From assembly GCA_016714125.1 (NCBI GenBank), contig JADJNX010000007.1:124001-188000 (forward strand): DNA of 64,000 bases. The letters run 5' to 3'. How positions within the stretch are numbered: position 1 is the stretch's first letter; each line of letters opens with the position of its first letter. This document shows positions 49,853-59,166 of this stretch, in pieces. The translations under genes were made by a program, and so were the position numbers. The notes under the pieces were generated by a model. That model had not been told where the DNA came from and searched no databases. It saw only the letters and a list, made by a program, of their open reading frames with translations. Source of the DNA: Ignavibacteriales bacterium. Lineage in GTDB: Bacteria; Bacteroidota; Ignavibacteria; Ignavibacteriales; Ignavibacteriaceae.

Positions 49853-50727
49853 ACAACCTCCCGCTTTGTAATCTTCGAAAGTAGAGGTTTAACATCGATA
49901 TAATGGGAGTTGATGCCAAGCGCGGCAGGTTCTATTCCCATTGCCAAACCAATCAGCTCCGTCAGGTAGAGCACAGGTATCTGAGATCTCCCTTTATCCT
50001 GATCGATTATGGCTAACTGCCGCATATCAAGATTTGAGTGACACATCGGACAGGCGACAACAATAACATCGGCACCTCGTTTTATGGCATCATCCAAAAT
50101 CATTTTACTTAATTTTATTACTATATCGGTGTGAGCTATCGAGTGGGCGGCTCCGCAACATTCTGTTTTGAAGTTCCAGTTTATTGTTTTTGCTCCCATT
50201 GCCTCAACTATTCTCTCCATCGAATGGGGATCTTCCACATCATCGGCGAGGGCGATATCGGCAGGTCTTACAAGAAGGCATCCGTAATAACAGGCCACTT
50301 TTAAGTTTTTAAGCTCTGCCACTGTGTGTTCTTTTAACTTTGTCGGACCAATCTCCTCAAATACCTGAAGCAGATTACATATCTTCATTCCGGTATTCAT
50401 TTTATCTTCGAGAAGGTCTTCTACCCGCATCCTGGTTTTTTCGTCGAGGCGCAACTCTTTTTGTGAGGAAACCAGTCTGCTGTAACAGGCAGCGCATGGA
50501 GCGAGCAGTTCATTTAATCCCTGCTTTTGAGCCAGCAATAAATTACGTGCAGGCAAAGCAACCGCAAGAAGGTGCGAAGTTACATGGGCTGATGTGGCGC
50601 CGCAACACGACCAGTCTTCAAGTTCATCAAGTCCAATATCAAGAACTTTAAAAACTTCTTTAAGTGAAAGGTCGGCTTCTTTTCCGGTTCCTTCCGCTGA
50701 ACATCCGGGGTAATATCCAATGTTCAT
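49843..50727 (-). CDS. hdrB: heterodisulfide reductase subunit B, HdrB
   Basis: A 294-residue catalytic subunit with two CCG domains that bind non-cubane 4Fe-4S clusters: YYPGCS, DWSCCGATSAH and LAPCAACYSRL in the first, and ACYYGCLLVRP, TECCGAAHS and VACPMCHSNLD in the second. Overlaps with hdrA (about 10 bases) and hdrC (4 bases) show tight coupling. In organisms without methanogenesis the disulfide partner is often DsrC-like or unknown; none is encoded in the window. Confidence 0.92.
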   Translation of the reverse strand: MNIGYYPGCSAEGTGKEADLSLKEVFKVLDIGLDELEDWSCCGATSAHVTSHLLAVALPARNLLLAQKQGLNELLAPCAACYSRLVSSQKELRLDEKTRMRVEDLLEDKMNTGMKICNLLQVFEEIGPTKLKEHTVAELKNLKVACYYGCLLVRPADIALADDVEDPHSMERIVEAMGAKTINWNFKTECCGAAHSIAHTDIVIKLSKMILDDAIKRGADVIVVACPMCHSNLDMRQLAIIDQDKGRSQIPVLYLTELIGLAMGIEPAALGINSHYIDVKPLLSKITKREVVCA

Positions 50728-51269
50728 TTTTTGCCTCCTTCAGCTTCAGCAAAAATCTTTCTGATGCTCTTTTTCCCTTTTACTTTTGGAGGGAGAAGAC
50801 CCAGTTTACCTTTTGCGAGGGTGACAGGAGCAAGATCAAGATCCTGGAAAAATTTAAGAGTTTTTAATTTGTATTCGAGGAGGAAGCCGATCTCGTAAGA
50901 CCTGCCAAAGTTTTTTATCTGGTTAAGGAATGCTCTGTGAAAAGCCATGCCATTGGGATCAGGTGGTTTTATACCACATTCGATTGCCAGCTCACGGAGG
51001 TTATCCATGAACCTTGCCATATCAAATCCTTGCGGGCACCTTGTGCTACAAGTCTGACACCCGGCACACAGCCAGATTGAAGGTGAAGAAATTGCTTTTT
51101 CGTAAAAGCCCAGTTGCGTAAATCTTGCCACCCTGTTGGGTGGAGTTTCGGTAAAATCCCTCACGGGACATCCCGCAGAACATTTGCCACATTGATAACA
51201 AAGTGCAATGTCTTGCGTCATTATTGTATCTAATTTCTCTCGGAAATTGTTCGGGTCGGTCTTTTTCAT
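50724..51269 (-). CDS. hdrC: heterodisulfide reductase subunit C, HdrC
   Basis: A 181-residue ferredoxin-like subunit with two 4Fe-4S motifs (CYQCGKCSAGCPV near residue 20-32 and CAGCQTCSTRCPQGFD near 68-83). It carries electrons from HdrA to HdrB. It is the first gene of the operon, transcribed leftwards from the divergent region shared with a MarR regulator. Confidence 0.92.
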   Translation of the reverse strand: MKKTDPNNFREKLDTIMTQDIALCYQCGKCSAGCPVRDFTETPPNRVARFTQLGFYEKAISSPSIWLCAGCQTCSTRCPQGFDMARFMDNLRELAIECGIKPPDPNGMAFHRAFLNQIKNFGRSYEIGFLLEYKLKTLKFFQDLDLAPVTLAKGKLGLLPPKVKGKKSIRKIFAEAEGGKK

Positions 51270-51586
51270 GGTTGACTCCGTACAGAGAAAGAGGTGTGAT
51301 TATCAGAAGTGTAAGTAGAGTGATCATGTGATCAATTTTTGTCGCATATTTTAGAATAATTGATAACGAAACTTAAATAAACATCTCGTGATTTTAATAA
51401 ACGAATTACGTTTCTTTATTCTTTTTATGTCGATTTTTACTCTGAATTGGAATACTTTCCTTAGGGCTTCAAGCTTTACAAGATGGGGTATCAGGGGGTG
51501 CTAAATAAATTCTCTGTGGATATTATTCAGTAAAAGTCTTATTAGTTATTTATTTTACAATCGTATAATTTAGATGGTAAAATAAA
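51270..51586. promoter_or_regulatory. divergent control region between hdrC and marR
   Basis: This 317-bp AT-rich region has no gene. It contains the inverted repeat AAACG-AATTA-CGTTT at 51399-51413, a candidate operator, and two TGATCA palindromes 2 bases apart near 51320-51334. The divergent MarR gene makes local autoregulation plausible. Which sequence is bound cannot be determined here. Confidence 0.4.
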
Positions 51587-52069
51587 TTGAAAAAAGAAAT
51601 GATAGACGAGACCGCCAAAAAGTTTGCCGAACTTACATGTTCACTTTCGAGAGAATGCAGCAGAAAAGAAGATTTTTTTGCCAGATGTTATAATCTGACT
51701 CCTGCCGAGCTGCGACTGCTTATGTTGTTTGGTGAGAAAGCGTGCCTTTCAATCAAGGATTTGTCGGCAAATCTTGCCCTAACACCGGGTAGAATAACAC
51801 ATATTTTAACATCTCTTGAAGAGAAAAAACTTGTTATCAGGAAGCAGGATCCGGGTGACAGGCGGAGTTTTAATGTTTATTTGACGGGACAAAGCAGACC
51901 CTACATCAACAACATTAACACCGGTCATATTTTAGTACATAAAGAAATATTCGACACTCTTGATGATGACACCCGGGAAAATGTTCTTCTTGTCATGGAT
52001 TCGTTGATAGTAGCAATGAAAAACTGGGTTGTTAACGAATCCCATAAAGAGTCGAGAGTGGAAGCCTAA
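51587..52069 (+). CDS. MarR-family transcriptional regulator
   Basis: A 160-residue winged-helix regulator. The HTH segment (LSIKDLSANLALTPGRITHI) and the wing (LEEKKLVIRKQDPGDRRSFN) match the MarR family, whose members bind short palindromes as dimers and release DNA on ligand or oxidation. The start is a TTG at 51587; an ATG four codons later is possible. A cysteine-rich N-terminus (TCSLSRECSRKEDF) might make it redox-responsive (inference). It is divergent from the Hdr-Flx operon, which is its most likely target. The stop overlaps the convergent GH13 gene by 4 bases. Confidence 0.85.
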   Translation: MKKEMIDETAKKFAELTCSLSRECSRKEDFFARCYNLTPAELRLLMLFGEKACLSIKDLSANLALTPGRITHILTSLEEKKLVIRKQDPGDRRSFNVYLTGQSRPYINNINTGHILVHKEIFDTLDDDTRENVLLVMDSLIVAMKNWVVNESHKESRVEA

Positions 52070-53568
52070 AAATAGCTTCCACCCCCCTCATTGTCCTCAT
52101 CAAACACAAAAACATGACTTTGATATGAAGGAAGATCGATAAATAGTCCTTTCTCCGTAAACTCATCAATTGCTCTCACATATATTTTTTCATCCATTAG
52201 GTCATTCAACAAAATACGGTCATCCCCGATATTTACATCAAACTTCAACCGGCATTGTGAATTTACATCTGAATAATTAACAACAACAACAGTGTTTCGT
52301 ATGCCAAGTTTCCACCGCCAGGCGAGCATGTTCACATTTGTATTGTTGTCATCCCAGGCTTTGAGACAAGTCAACAGATTCCATTCACCATCTTTAAAAA
52401 CCCTGTCACCGGTGATTTTGAGCAATTTTTCATAAAACTTCGAAATTTTAGGGTGTGGTTGTGATTTCCCCTCTCTGCCAAGTTGAAGAGGAATTTTGTG
52501 GTTTTTCCCCTCCCATTGACCATCCTGATATAACATTAACCCGGGAATAGTTGCGGTTATTACAGCAGCAGCCATCGATTTATCGTGACCAAAAGTCTTG
52601 ATTGCTCTTTCCTCTTCCGATTTTTCGATAAAACGCACCGATTTTTGTTGCATTGTCAAATCAGCAGTGAGGTGACCTTTAATTTCTGAGGCACTGTTGC
52701 TTTTTAGTTTATCGTAAAGCACCTTGTCAGAAGTATAGTCAAACCCCAGACTTTGCATCGTCTTTTCGAGATTCCAGTAAGTTTCGGCAATAAAAAGGAA
52801 CCCGGGATTAAACATCTTAATATCCTTGATTGCCATATTCCAGAATTCTTCACTGTTTTCGGGGTATTTATCAGGATCGGCGGCACCTCGCCAGGTGTTT
52901 CCAAAAATATTGTTCAAAATCAACATAGCCATCGAACACCGGACACCATCGCAGAAATTACTGATCCGTTGAAGTGTCCCTGCCATAAAATCACGGGCTG
53001 AAGGATTAAAATAATTTATTTGTGCAGTATCTCTCCAAGCGGGGAAAAAAGGATCCCTGCCATGGGCAAAATAGAGTCCGGGATGTTCCGGAACGGTAAA
53101 ATATGTGTGAGGTTCGGCGTTGTAAATCTCTTCACTGACAGTGAGGAATATCTCGGGGTAGTTTTTCAGGATTTCACTTGTTGAGCCAAAGTGGTTGGGT
53201 ACAAAATCGAGAATAAGTGCAATTCCGATCTCATTCAGAATCTTTTTGAGTTGGATTACATCTTCCTCGGTTCCCAGATCGGGATTAACCCGATATTCAT
53301 CGATTGCGTGAGGTGAACCGATTACATCATTTTTGGTCCAGTCTTTCAAAGCGGCATTATATTGTTTCACAAGTTCGGGGGTGAAACAGGTGGAATCGAT
53401 ATTGGCTCTACAGGTCTTCCATATACCCATAAGCCGGACAAAATCGATCCCTTTTCCTTTTAACCGGAGCCAATAATCTTTGGGGATGTCATTTATCTTT
53501 GCAGTTGGTCCAAATCGTTTGATCCAGACGCGAATATTTATTTCGTAAAGTTTTGGATTGTTTAACAT
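52066..53568 (-). CDS. GH13-like protein with missing catalytic residues
   Basis: A 500-residue protein with an alpha-amylase-family TIM barrel. Region I is intact (DFVPNH, 121-126), and family segments such as FAHGRDPFFPAW (168-179) and the general-acid Glu in FIAETYW (E262) are present. Region II reads GVRCSMAM, with Ser212 where the nucleophile Asp belongs. Region IV reads FIEKSEEERA (313-322) where the family has FIENHDE, so the stabilising His-Asp pair is Ser-Glu. Two of the three catalytic acids are therefore absent although the fold is otherwise well kept. The start is the ATG at 53568; 92 further codons of open frame overlap the Nudix gene and are not homologous. It may be a non-hydrolytic sugar-binding relative, or the codons may be sequence errors. 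Confidence 0.85.
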   Translation of the reverse strand: MLNNPKLYEINIRVWIKRFGPTAKINDIPKDYWLRLKGKGIDFVRLMGIWKTCRANIDSTCFTPELVKQYNAALKDWTKNDVIGSPHAIDEYRVNPDLGTEEDVIQLKKILNEIGIALILDFVPNHFGSTSEILKNYPEIFLTVSEEIYNAEPHTYFTVPEHPGLYFAHGRDPFFPAWRDTAQINYFNPSARDFMAGTLQRISNFCDGVRCSMAMLILNNIFGNTWRGAADPDKYPENSEEFWNMAIKDIKMFNPGFLFIAETYWNLEKTMQSLGFDYTSDKVLYDKLKSNSASEIKGHLTADLTMQQKSVRFIEKSEEERAIKTFGHDKSMAAAVITATIPGLMLYQDGQWEGKNHKIPLQLGREGKSQPHPKISKFYEKLLKITGDRVFKDGEWNLLTCLKAWDDNNTNVNMLAWRWKLGIRNTVVVVNYSDVNSQCRLKFDVNIGDDRILLNDLMDEKIYVRAIDEFTEKGLFIDLPSYQSHVFVFDEDNEGGGSYF

Positions 53569-53676
53569 GATCGAGTACCCATTCTTTTGTAAATTTGGGC
53601 AGTTAATGAACAGTTTTAATAATCCCTTTAATTCACTAATTAAAGCTAATAAAATTTTTGATGAAAGGAAAGCAAA

Positions 53677-54141
53677 ATGAAACTTGCTACTCTTTGTTAT
53701 GTAAGAGATGCCAAAAACCTCACAACTCTTATGCTCCACCGTGTTAAAAAAGAGAACGATATGCATGAAGGGAAGTGGAACGGACTTGGCGGTAAGTTTG
53801 AGGATGGCGAAACACCCGAGGAATGTGTTATCAGAGAGGTCCATGAAGAATCGGGACTCTCAATAACCAATCCCAAACTGCAAGGTTTTATTACTTTTCC
53901 GGCTTTTGATCAATTTGAAGACTGGTATGTTTTTGTTTTTACCGCAGATGAATTTACAGGCGGGCTTATCGATTCACCCGAAGGCAATCTGGAATGGATA
54001 AACAACGATAACCTGATGGACCTGAAATTGTGGGAAGGTGATAAAATATTTATGGGGTGGTTCGATTCAGGAAAGGTATTCTCCGCAAAATTTGAGTATG
54101 ACAAAGGCGAGTTTGTAAGCCACGATGTAATTTTTTATTAA
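53677..54141 (+). CDS. Nudix hydrolase (MutT-like)
   Basis: A 154-residue Nudix protein. The box spans residues 39-61 in the pattern GX5EX7REVHEESGL, so all catalytic glutamates are present. The sequence around it (MLHRVKKENDMHEGKWNGLG; EWINNDNLMDLKLWEGD) resembles 8-oxo-dGTP diphosphatases such as MTH1/MutT of Firmicutes and Bacteroidota. Substrate specificity remains a guess. AAGGAAAG precedes the ATG. It is divergent from the GH13 gene with a 108-base gap. The poly-G tract starts right after its stop. Confidence 0.88.
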   Translation: MKLATLCYVRDAKNLTTLMLHRVKKENDMHEGKWNGLGGKFEDGETPEECVIREVHEESGLSITNPKLQGFITFPAFDQFEDWYVFVFTADEFTGGLIDSPEGNLEWINNDNLMDLKLWEGDKIFMGWFDSGKVFSAKFEYDKGEFVSHDVIFY

Positions 54142-54144
54142 TGC

Positions 54145-54334
54145 CGGGCCGGGGGGCGGGGGGGGGGGGGGGGGGGGGGGCCCGGGGGCTTGGGGCCCCC
54201 CCCCGGGCCGGGGGGGGGCCGGCCGGGGGGGGGGTTTCCCGGGGCCGGGCCGGGGGGGGGGGGGGGGCGGGGGTGGCGCGCGCGCCGCGGCCCGGGGGCC
54301 CGGGCGGGGGGGCGGCGCCCGGGGGGGGGGGGTG
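54145..54334. other. almost pure G/C low-complexity tract, probable artefact
   Basis: About 190 bases consist almost only of G and C, mostly long G runs broken by short C runs, with a handful of T and no A. The DNA on both sides is AT-rich. Open frames here code only Gly/Pro/Arg/Ala and are not genes. It is most likely base-calling or gap-filling noise. Similar G-run blemishes occur at 11590-11600 and 28655-28673. Confidence 0.8.
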
Positions 54335-54444
54335 ATTACTGCATTATTGAATTAAACCCCGAATGTTATCACTAAATATCCCCTTGTATTTTTCGAAATA
54401 AATGTGGAAATTTAAATTCCCCTTCATTCATAATCGAGATACAG

Positions 54445-57302
54445 ATGTTTTTCATTTCGTTGGCTAAAAGGCCGCCTTTTTATTTGTGTTTTTAATAGTT
54501 GTTTCTTCTGCTCAGCAAGTACCACAACGGGTAATTTCCAAAGGAACAGTTGAGTATTTATCCAATGAGATCATTGTAAAATACCGCTCAATGCCGGGAG
54601 TTAATTCTTCCGGGACGGTAGCCACAAACGATATTCTCCTTCAAAAAATTGACTTTTTAAAAGTTAAGAGTGCATCAACGCTCTTTCCGCTAAAAGCAGT
54701 GGCTGCTTCCTCCAATGGACTCGAAAGGATAGTCTCAATCAAATATGATTCTGATATCGATCCTGAATTTGCCGCAGGCAAAATGAAAAACATCGCAGAA
54801 ATTGAATGGGTGGAACCCAGATATGTTTACAAACTGAGTCTTGTACCAAATGATCCTTCATACAACTCACAATGGTACCTCGCCAAAATAAAAGCTGCAG
54901 ACGCCTGGGATATCAATCAGGTTCGAGCTCAATTATAGTTGGCATCGATGATACAGGTGTTGATTGGGATCACCCCGATCTTAATGCAAATGTCTGGATT
55001 AATCCCGGTGAGATAGAAAACAACGGAATTGACGACGATAACAATGGTTATATCGATGATTTTAGAGGTTGGGACTTTGGCGGATCCAACGGAACCCCCG
55101 ACAACAACCCAATGGAAGACCAACCTGATCACGGAACCCATGTTGCAGGATGCGCAAGTGCCGTAACAAATAACGGCATCGGTGTTGCAGGAATTGGATT
55201 CAACACAAAAGTAATGGCTGTTAAAACATCAAGAAATGATCAAAGAGACCCCTCTTCGGGCTCACCCTATATCGTTTATGGATACGAAGGTCTGCTTTAT
55301 TCAGCTCAGAATGGTGCAAAAGTTATCAATTGCAGCTGGGGCGGAAGTGGATTTTCAATGCTTGGGCAAACCATCGTAGATGAAGTTACCACACTTGGCT
55401 CGGTTGTTGTTGCAGCTGCAGGTAATGAATCACTTAGAGATCCATTTTATCCGGCTGCCTACACTCATGTTCTTGCGGTTGCCAGCACCACTTCAAATGA
55501 TACCCGTTCGGGATTCTCCAATTTTGGAAATTATGTTGATGTGGCAGCTCCCGGAAGCAGTATCTATAACACATGGCAGAACAACACTTATGCCTCGCTC
55601 AGTGGCACCTCTATGGCTTCGCCAATCACTGCGGGTCTTGTTGCCCTTACGATGGCTCAGTTCCCGAACCTGACATCGATCCAGGCCGCTGAAAAAGTTA
55701 GAGTTGCTTGTGACAACATCGACAACTTAAATCCTTCTTATGTTGGTTTACTTGGAAAAGGAAGAATTAACGCATTAAAATCGCTTCAAAATACCGATTT
55801 TAAATCTGTGAGAGCAACTGAAATAGTTTTCTCCGATGCAGTCACGGGAAACAATGACGGGATATTCCAACCGGGTGAAACCATCACTGTTTTCTTCCGC
55901 GGAAAGAATCATTTAAATGCTACATCCAACTTGTCAGCAACACTGGTTAGCAAGACCGCTCATGCAACAGTTGGAGCAAATCCGACAGCTACCATCGGTG
56001 CTGTTCAGTCGGGCTCACAGTTTGATAATACCAACAGCTTATTCCAGTTCACCATTTCGAACACTGCACCGGAAAAACTGATCTTGCATTTAACATCAAC
56101 TTTGCTGATGATGGTTATACCGATTTTCAGTGGATTAGCACGGTTGGAAATCCAACTTATGCAACAACCCTGGGAAACAAGGTTGCAGTTACTGTAACAA
56201 GTGCCGGAAATCTTGGTTTTGCTGATTATCCAACAAACGCCAAAGGAAAAGGATTTAGATACGACGGTGGCAACAGTATGCTTTTTGAAGGTTCACTTAT
56301 GCTCTCCACTGCGGCAAATCAGATTATCAACTCTGCCAGAGGACAAGCAAATAACGGCAATACCCAGGACAAGGATTTTCAATCAGAAATTCCTTTTTTC
56401 CCTTAAAATTCCCGGTAAAAGCCGATGTTGAAGGGTATGGAGTTTTTAACGACAACCTCGCCGGAGGTTCAAAACTTGGACTTCAAGTGAAACAGCGCTC
56501 TTATAACCATTCGGCAACTGCTGATGAAGATTTTGTTATTGTAAGATATACAATTAAAAATGTATCAACTCTTCCCGTAACCGGTCTTTATGCAGGTCTC
56601 TATTTCGACTGGGATTTGATCGACGGAACAGGGGACAGAACTGAATGGAATGTTGCCGGAAACTATGGAAAAGTCTGGAACAACAGTGCGGCTTTCACAA
56701 CAAAAGTGGCTTCCGCTCTTATCAGTTCCACCAACTATTCCTTTAAGCCGATGATGAACGACGGAACTGCCGGTGGAATCAGTGTTTATGACGGCTACAG
56801 TGATCTTGAAAAATGGACATCCCTTTCATCGGGTGTGGTTACCGGACCAATTGGTGCAGGTGATATTTCACATGTTACAGGCGGTGGTCCATTTGATATT
56901 CCAGTAGGCGACAGTATCGAAGTGGCTTTTGCTCTCGCAGCTTCCGATGACGATCTCAAGCTTGACCAGGCAATTGCCAATGCAAGAGGAAAATGGACTG
57001 GAATCACTTCAGTTAAAGAAGTTGCAGGTGAAGTTCCGGGTACATTTGCCCTTCATCAGAACTACCCCAACCCCTTTAATCCAAACACTATTATCCGGTT
57101 TTCGGTTCCAACCTCAGGACTCGTAAAAATCAAAGTTTATGATCTGCTCGGAAACACAGTGGCAGAAGTTGTTAACCGTGAAATGAACAAAGGATCTTAT
57201 GAAGTTTCATTTGATGGCAAAAACCTCAGCTCGGGTATCTATTTCTATGAAATGACCTCAGGTAATTTTTCACAAAAAATGAAGATGCTGCTCTTGAAAT
57301 AA
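54445..57302 (+). pseudogene. subtilisin-like serine protease with T9SS sorting domain (frameshifted)
   Basis: An exported subtilase (S8). The signal peptide begins at the ATG at 54445 in one frame and continues from about 54490 in another (VVSSAQQ). A prodomain follows to about 54870. The catalytic residues are Asp in GIDDTGVDWDHPD, His in DHGTHVAGCAS, the oxyanion Asn in AAAGNES and Ser in LSGTSMASPITAGL (about 55605). A long beta-rich part then leads to a classic type IX sorting domain (HQNYPNPFNPNTIIRFSVP, KVYDLLGNTVAE, SGIYFYEM). Breaks: near 54485, at about 54918 (missing G; should read QGSSSIIVGID), at about 56075 and at about 56400. The active site is intact, so the gene may be functional in the real genome. 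Confidence 0.85.
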
Positions 57303-57327
57303 TGCAGTAATGCAATAATGCAGTAAT
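57300..57327 (+). repeat. 20-bp stop-codon repeat, second copy
   Basis: TAATGCAGTAATGCAATAAT starts exactly on the TAA stop of the subtilase gene and is identical to 27685-27704 after gyrA. It is followed here by a further half-unit (GCAGTAAT) and a GC-rich palindromic stretch (57329-57344). Confidence 0.8.
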
Positions 57328-57514
57328 GGCCCGCGCCGGGGGCCACTCTTTAGGTAAATAGTTACGGTTTCCACAGAAACTTGTGGCATCTGAGTTTCCA
57401 CAGAAGTTCACTCTTAGTCGAGCCCAATTATCCCAATTACGGAAGTTTTGAAACTTTTTCGTATATTTGTTGTTTATACTTAGTGGTCAGTTTACAAAAA
57501 AACAGGAAAATTGG

Positions 57515-58008
57515 ATGCCGTTAATTGGAATCTTAAAGATTGTACATATTATAAGCGCCGGTTTGTGGTTGTCACTGCTGGTTTACGGGATTGTTTCGAG
57601 GGGCAGAATAGCCGCCGCAAAAGGAACGGCTTCGGAAAAAGTTTGATCCTAAACTGGATAAGCTCTCTTAATTTGATCGGAATTATCGGGTCATTGGGAG
57701 TTTTGCTTACCGGACTTTATCTCACAATCGTTATGGACTACGGCTTTTTTAAGTTTGCAAGTGGTGGAAATCACTGGCTATACACAAAACAGTTTATAAT
57801 GGTTATCATCCTGATCCTCGTTGGTGCCGTAATGATTCCAACTGCAAAAAAAATCAAGTCTGAGTTGATCCCCGGCTTAAAATCAGACCAGCCCCTTTCA
57901 GATGAAGCTTACAAACTATTGGGCAAGCTTAAAACAGTGGATCTCAGCATTAATGTTTTGATCATACTCAATACACTTATGGCATTCTCGAGATATTTTA
58001 CAAAGTAA
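57515..58008 (+). CDS. small polytopic membrane protein (frameshifted)
   Basis: The reading starts at the ATG at 57515 (MPLIGILKIVHIISAGLWLS) and switches frame near 57640, where one A is missing in the GGAAAAAG run; it then continues LILNWISSLNLIGIIGSLGV to 58008. About 164 residues with four hydrophobic helices and a His in the first helix resemble DUF2269/CopD-like membrane proteins. TATATTTG at about 57470 may be its -7 promoter box. The stop lies 4 bases before dxr. No function is assigned. Confidence 0.65.
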
Positions 58009-58012
58009 ATAA

Positions 58013-59157
58013 ATGCAAAAAATAGCCATTCTTGGCTCGTCCGGCTCCATCGGAGTAAACACCCTTAAAGTGGTGCGTCACCTCGATCCCCGGTTTAAAG
58101 TTTCCGCGTTAAGCGTATATAATAATATCGATCTTCTCGAAGAACAGATAGCAGAGTTTAAACCTGATGTTGTGTGTGTGGTTGATAAAGCTGCCGCATC
58201 ATTTCTAAAAGCAGGCTTGATGGCTCAGTCAGAGTGCTTTCGGGGGAAGAAGGACTTGTAACCCTCGCATCGGAAGTTGACTATGACATCTTTGTAGGTG
58301 CAGTTGTCGGATTTTTCAGGACTCGCTCCAACAATTGAAGCGATTAAAAAGAGGGAAACGGATCGCACTTGCTAACAAGGAAACCCTTGTTGTTGCAGGT
58401 GAACTGATAAAAGAGTTGTGTGAAGAATATAATGCAGAGATGATCCTGTTGATTCGGAACATTCTGCCATCTTCCAATGTCTTATAGGTGAAAAGACCAA
58501 TGAGATTAAAAAGATTATCCTCACCGCTTCAGGTGGCCCCTTCTTCAGATTTACCAAAGAAGAACTCGAAAAAGTAACCATTGAACAGGCATTAAAACAT
58601 CCAACCTGGAAGATGGGAGCAAAAATTACCATCGATTCAGCTTCGTTGATGAACAAAGGGCTTGAACTTATTGAAGCAAGGTGGCTTTTTAATCTGCCCG
58701 CAGCCCAACTTGATGTTGTGGTTCACCCGCAGTCGATTATCCATTCGATGATCGAGTTTGTGGATGGTTCGGTTAAGGCACAAATGAGTGTGCCCGATAT
58801 GAAACTTCCAATTCAATATGCCATGACATATCCTGAAAGGGTGGAAGCCTGTTTTGTGGAAAACAACTTCCCATTGATCGGAACCCTGAACTTTTTCAAC
58901 CCGATCGACACAAGTTTGAATGTCTGGGCATCGCTTATGATGCACTTGAAGCAGGGGAACAGCACCCTGTATCGTAAATGCAGCCAATGAAATTGCTGTT
59001 CAAAAGTTTTTAGAAAAGAAGATCGGTTTCACCGGTATCCCCGAGCTAATAAAAATGTCTCGACAGGATACCCAATCATCAAAAACCCGATCTTGGTATA
59101 GTGTTTGAAACTGACAAAAAACAAGGGAACTCGCACTGAGTTTGTACTAAAGGAGTA
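58013..59157 (+). CDS. dxr: 1-deoxy-D-xylulose 5-phosphate reductoisomerase (several frameshifts)
   Basis: Dxr makes 2-C-methyl-D-erythritol 4-phosphate, the committed step of non-mevalonate isoprenoid synthesis. The start has the NADPH site GSSGSIGVNTLKVVRHL. The frame breaks near 58220-58260 and several more times to about 58500. From 58613 the conserved MGAKITIDSASLMNKGLELI and VVVHPQSIIHSMIEFVDGSV are readable, then further breaks occur after about 58950. Near the end NAANEIAVQKFLEKKIGFTG and FETDKK match the C-terminal domain. Extent corresponds to about 380 residues. Because the pathway gene is essential, the damage is most likely sequence error; the region 58.2-60.2 kb is clearly the poorest part of the window. 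Confidence 0.88.
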
Positions 59158-59166
59158 GAGAGTTTA

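Noticed and set aside
54141..54375. Glycine/arginine-rich open frames in the G/C tract
   Set aside because: Composition follows from poly-G sequence; all frames stay open by chance because stop codons need A and T.
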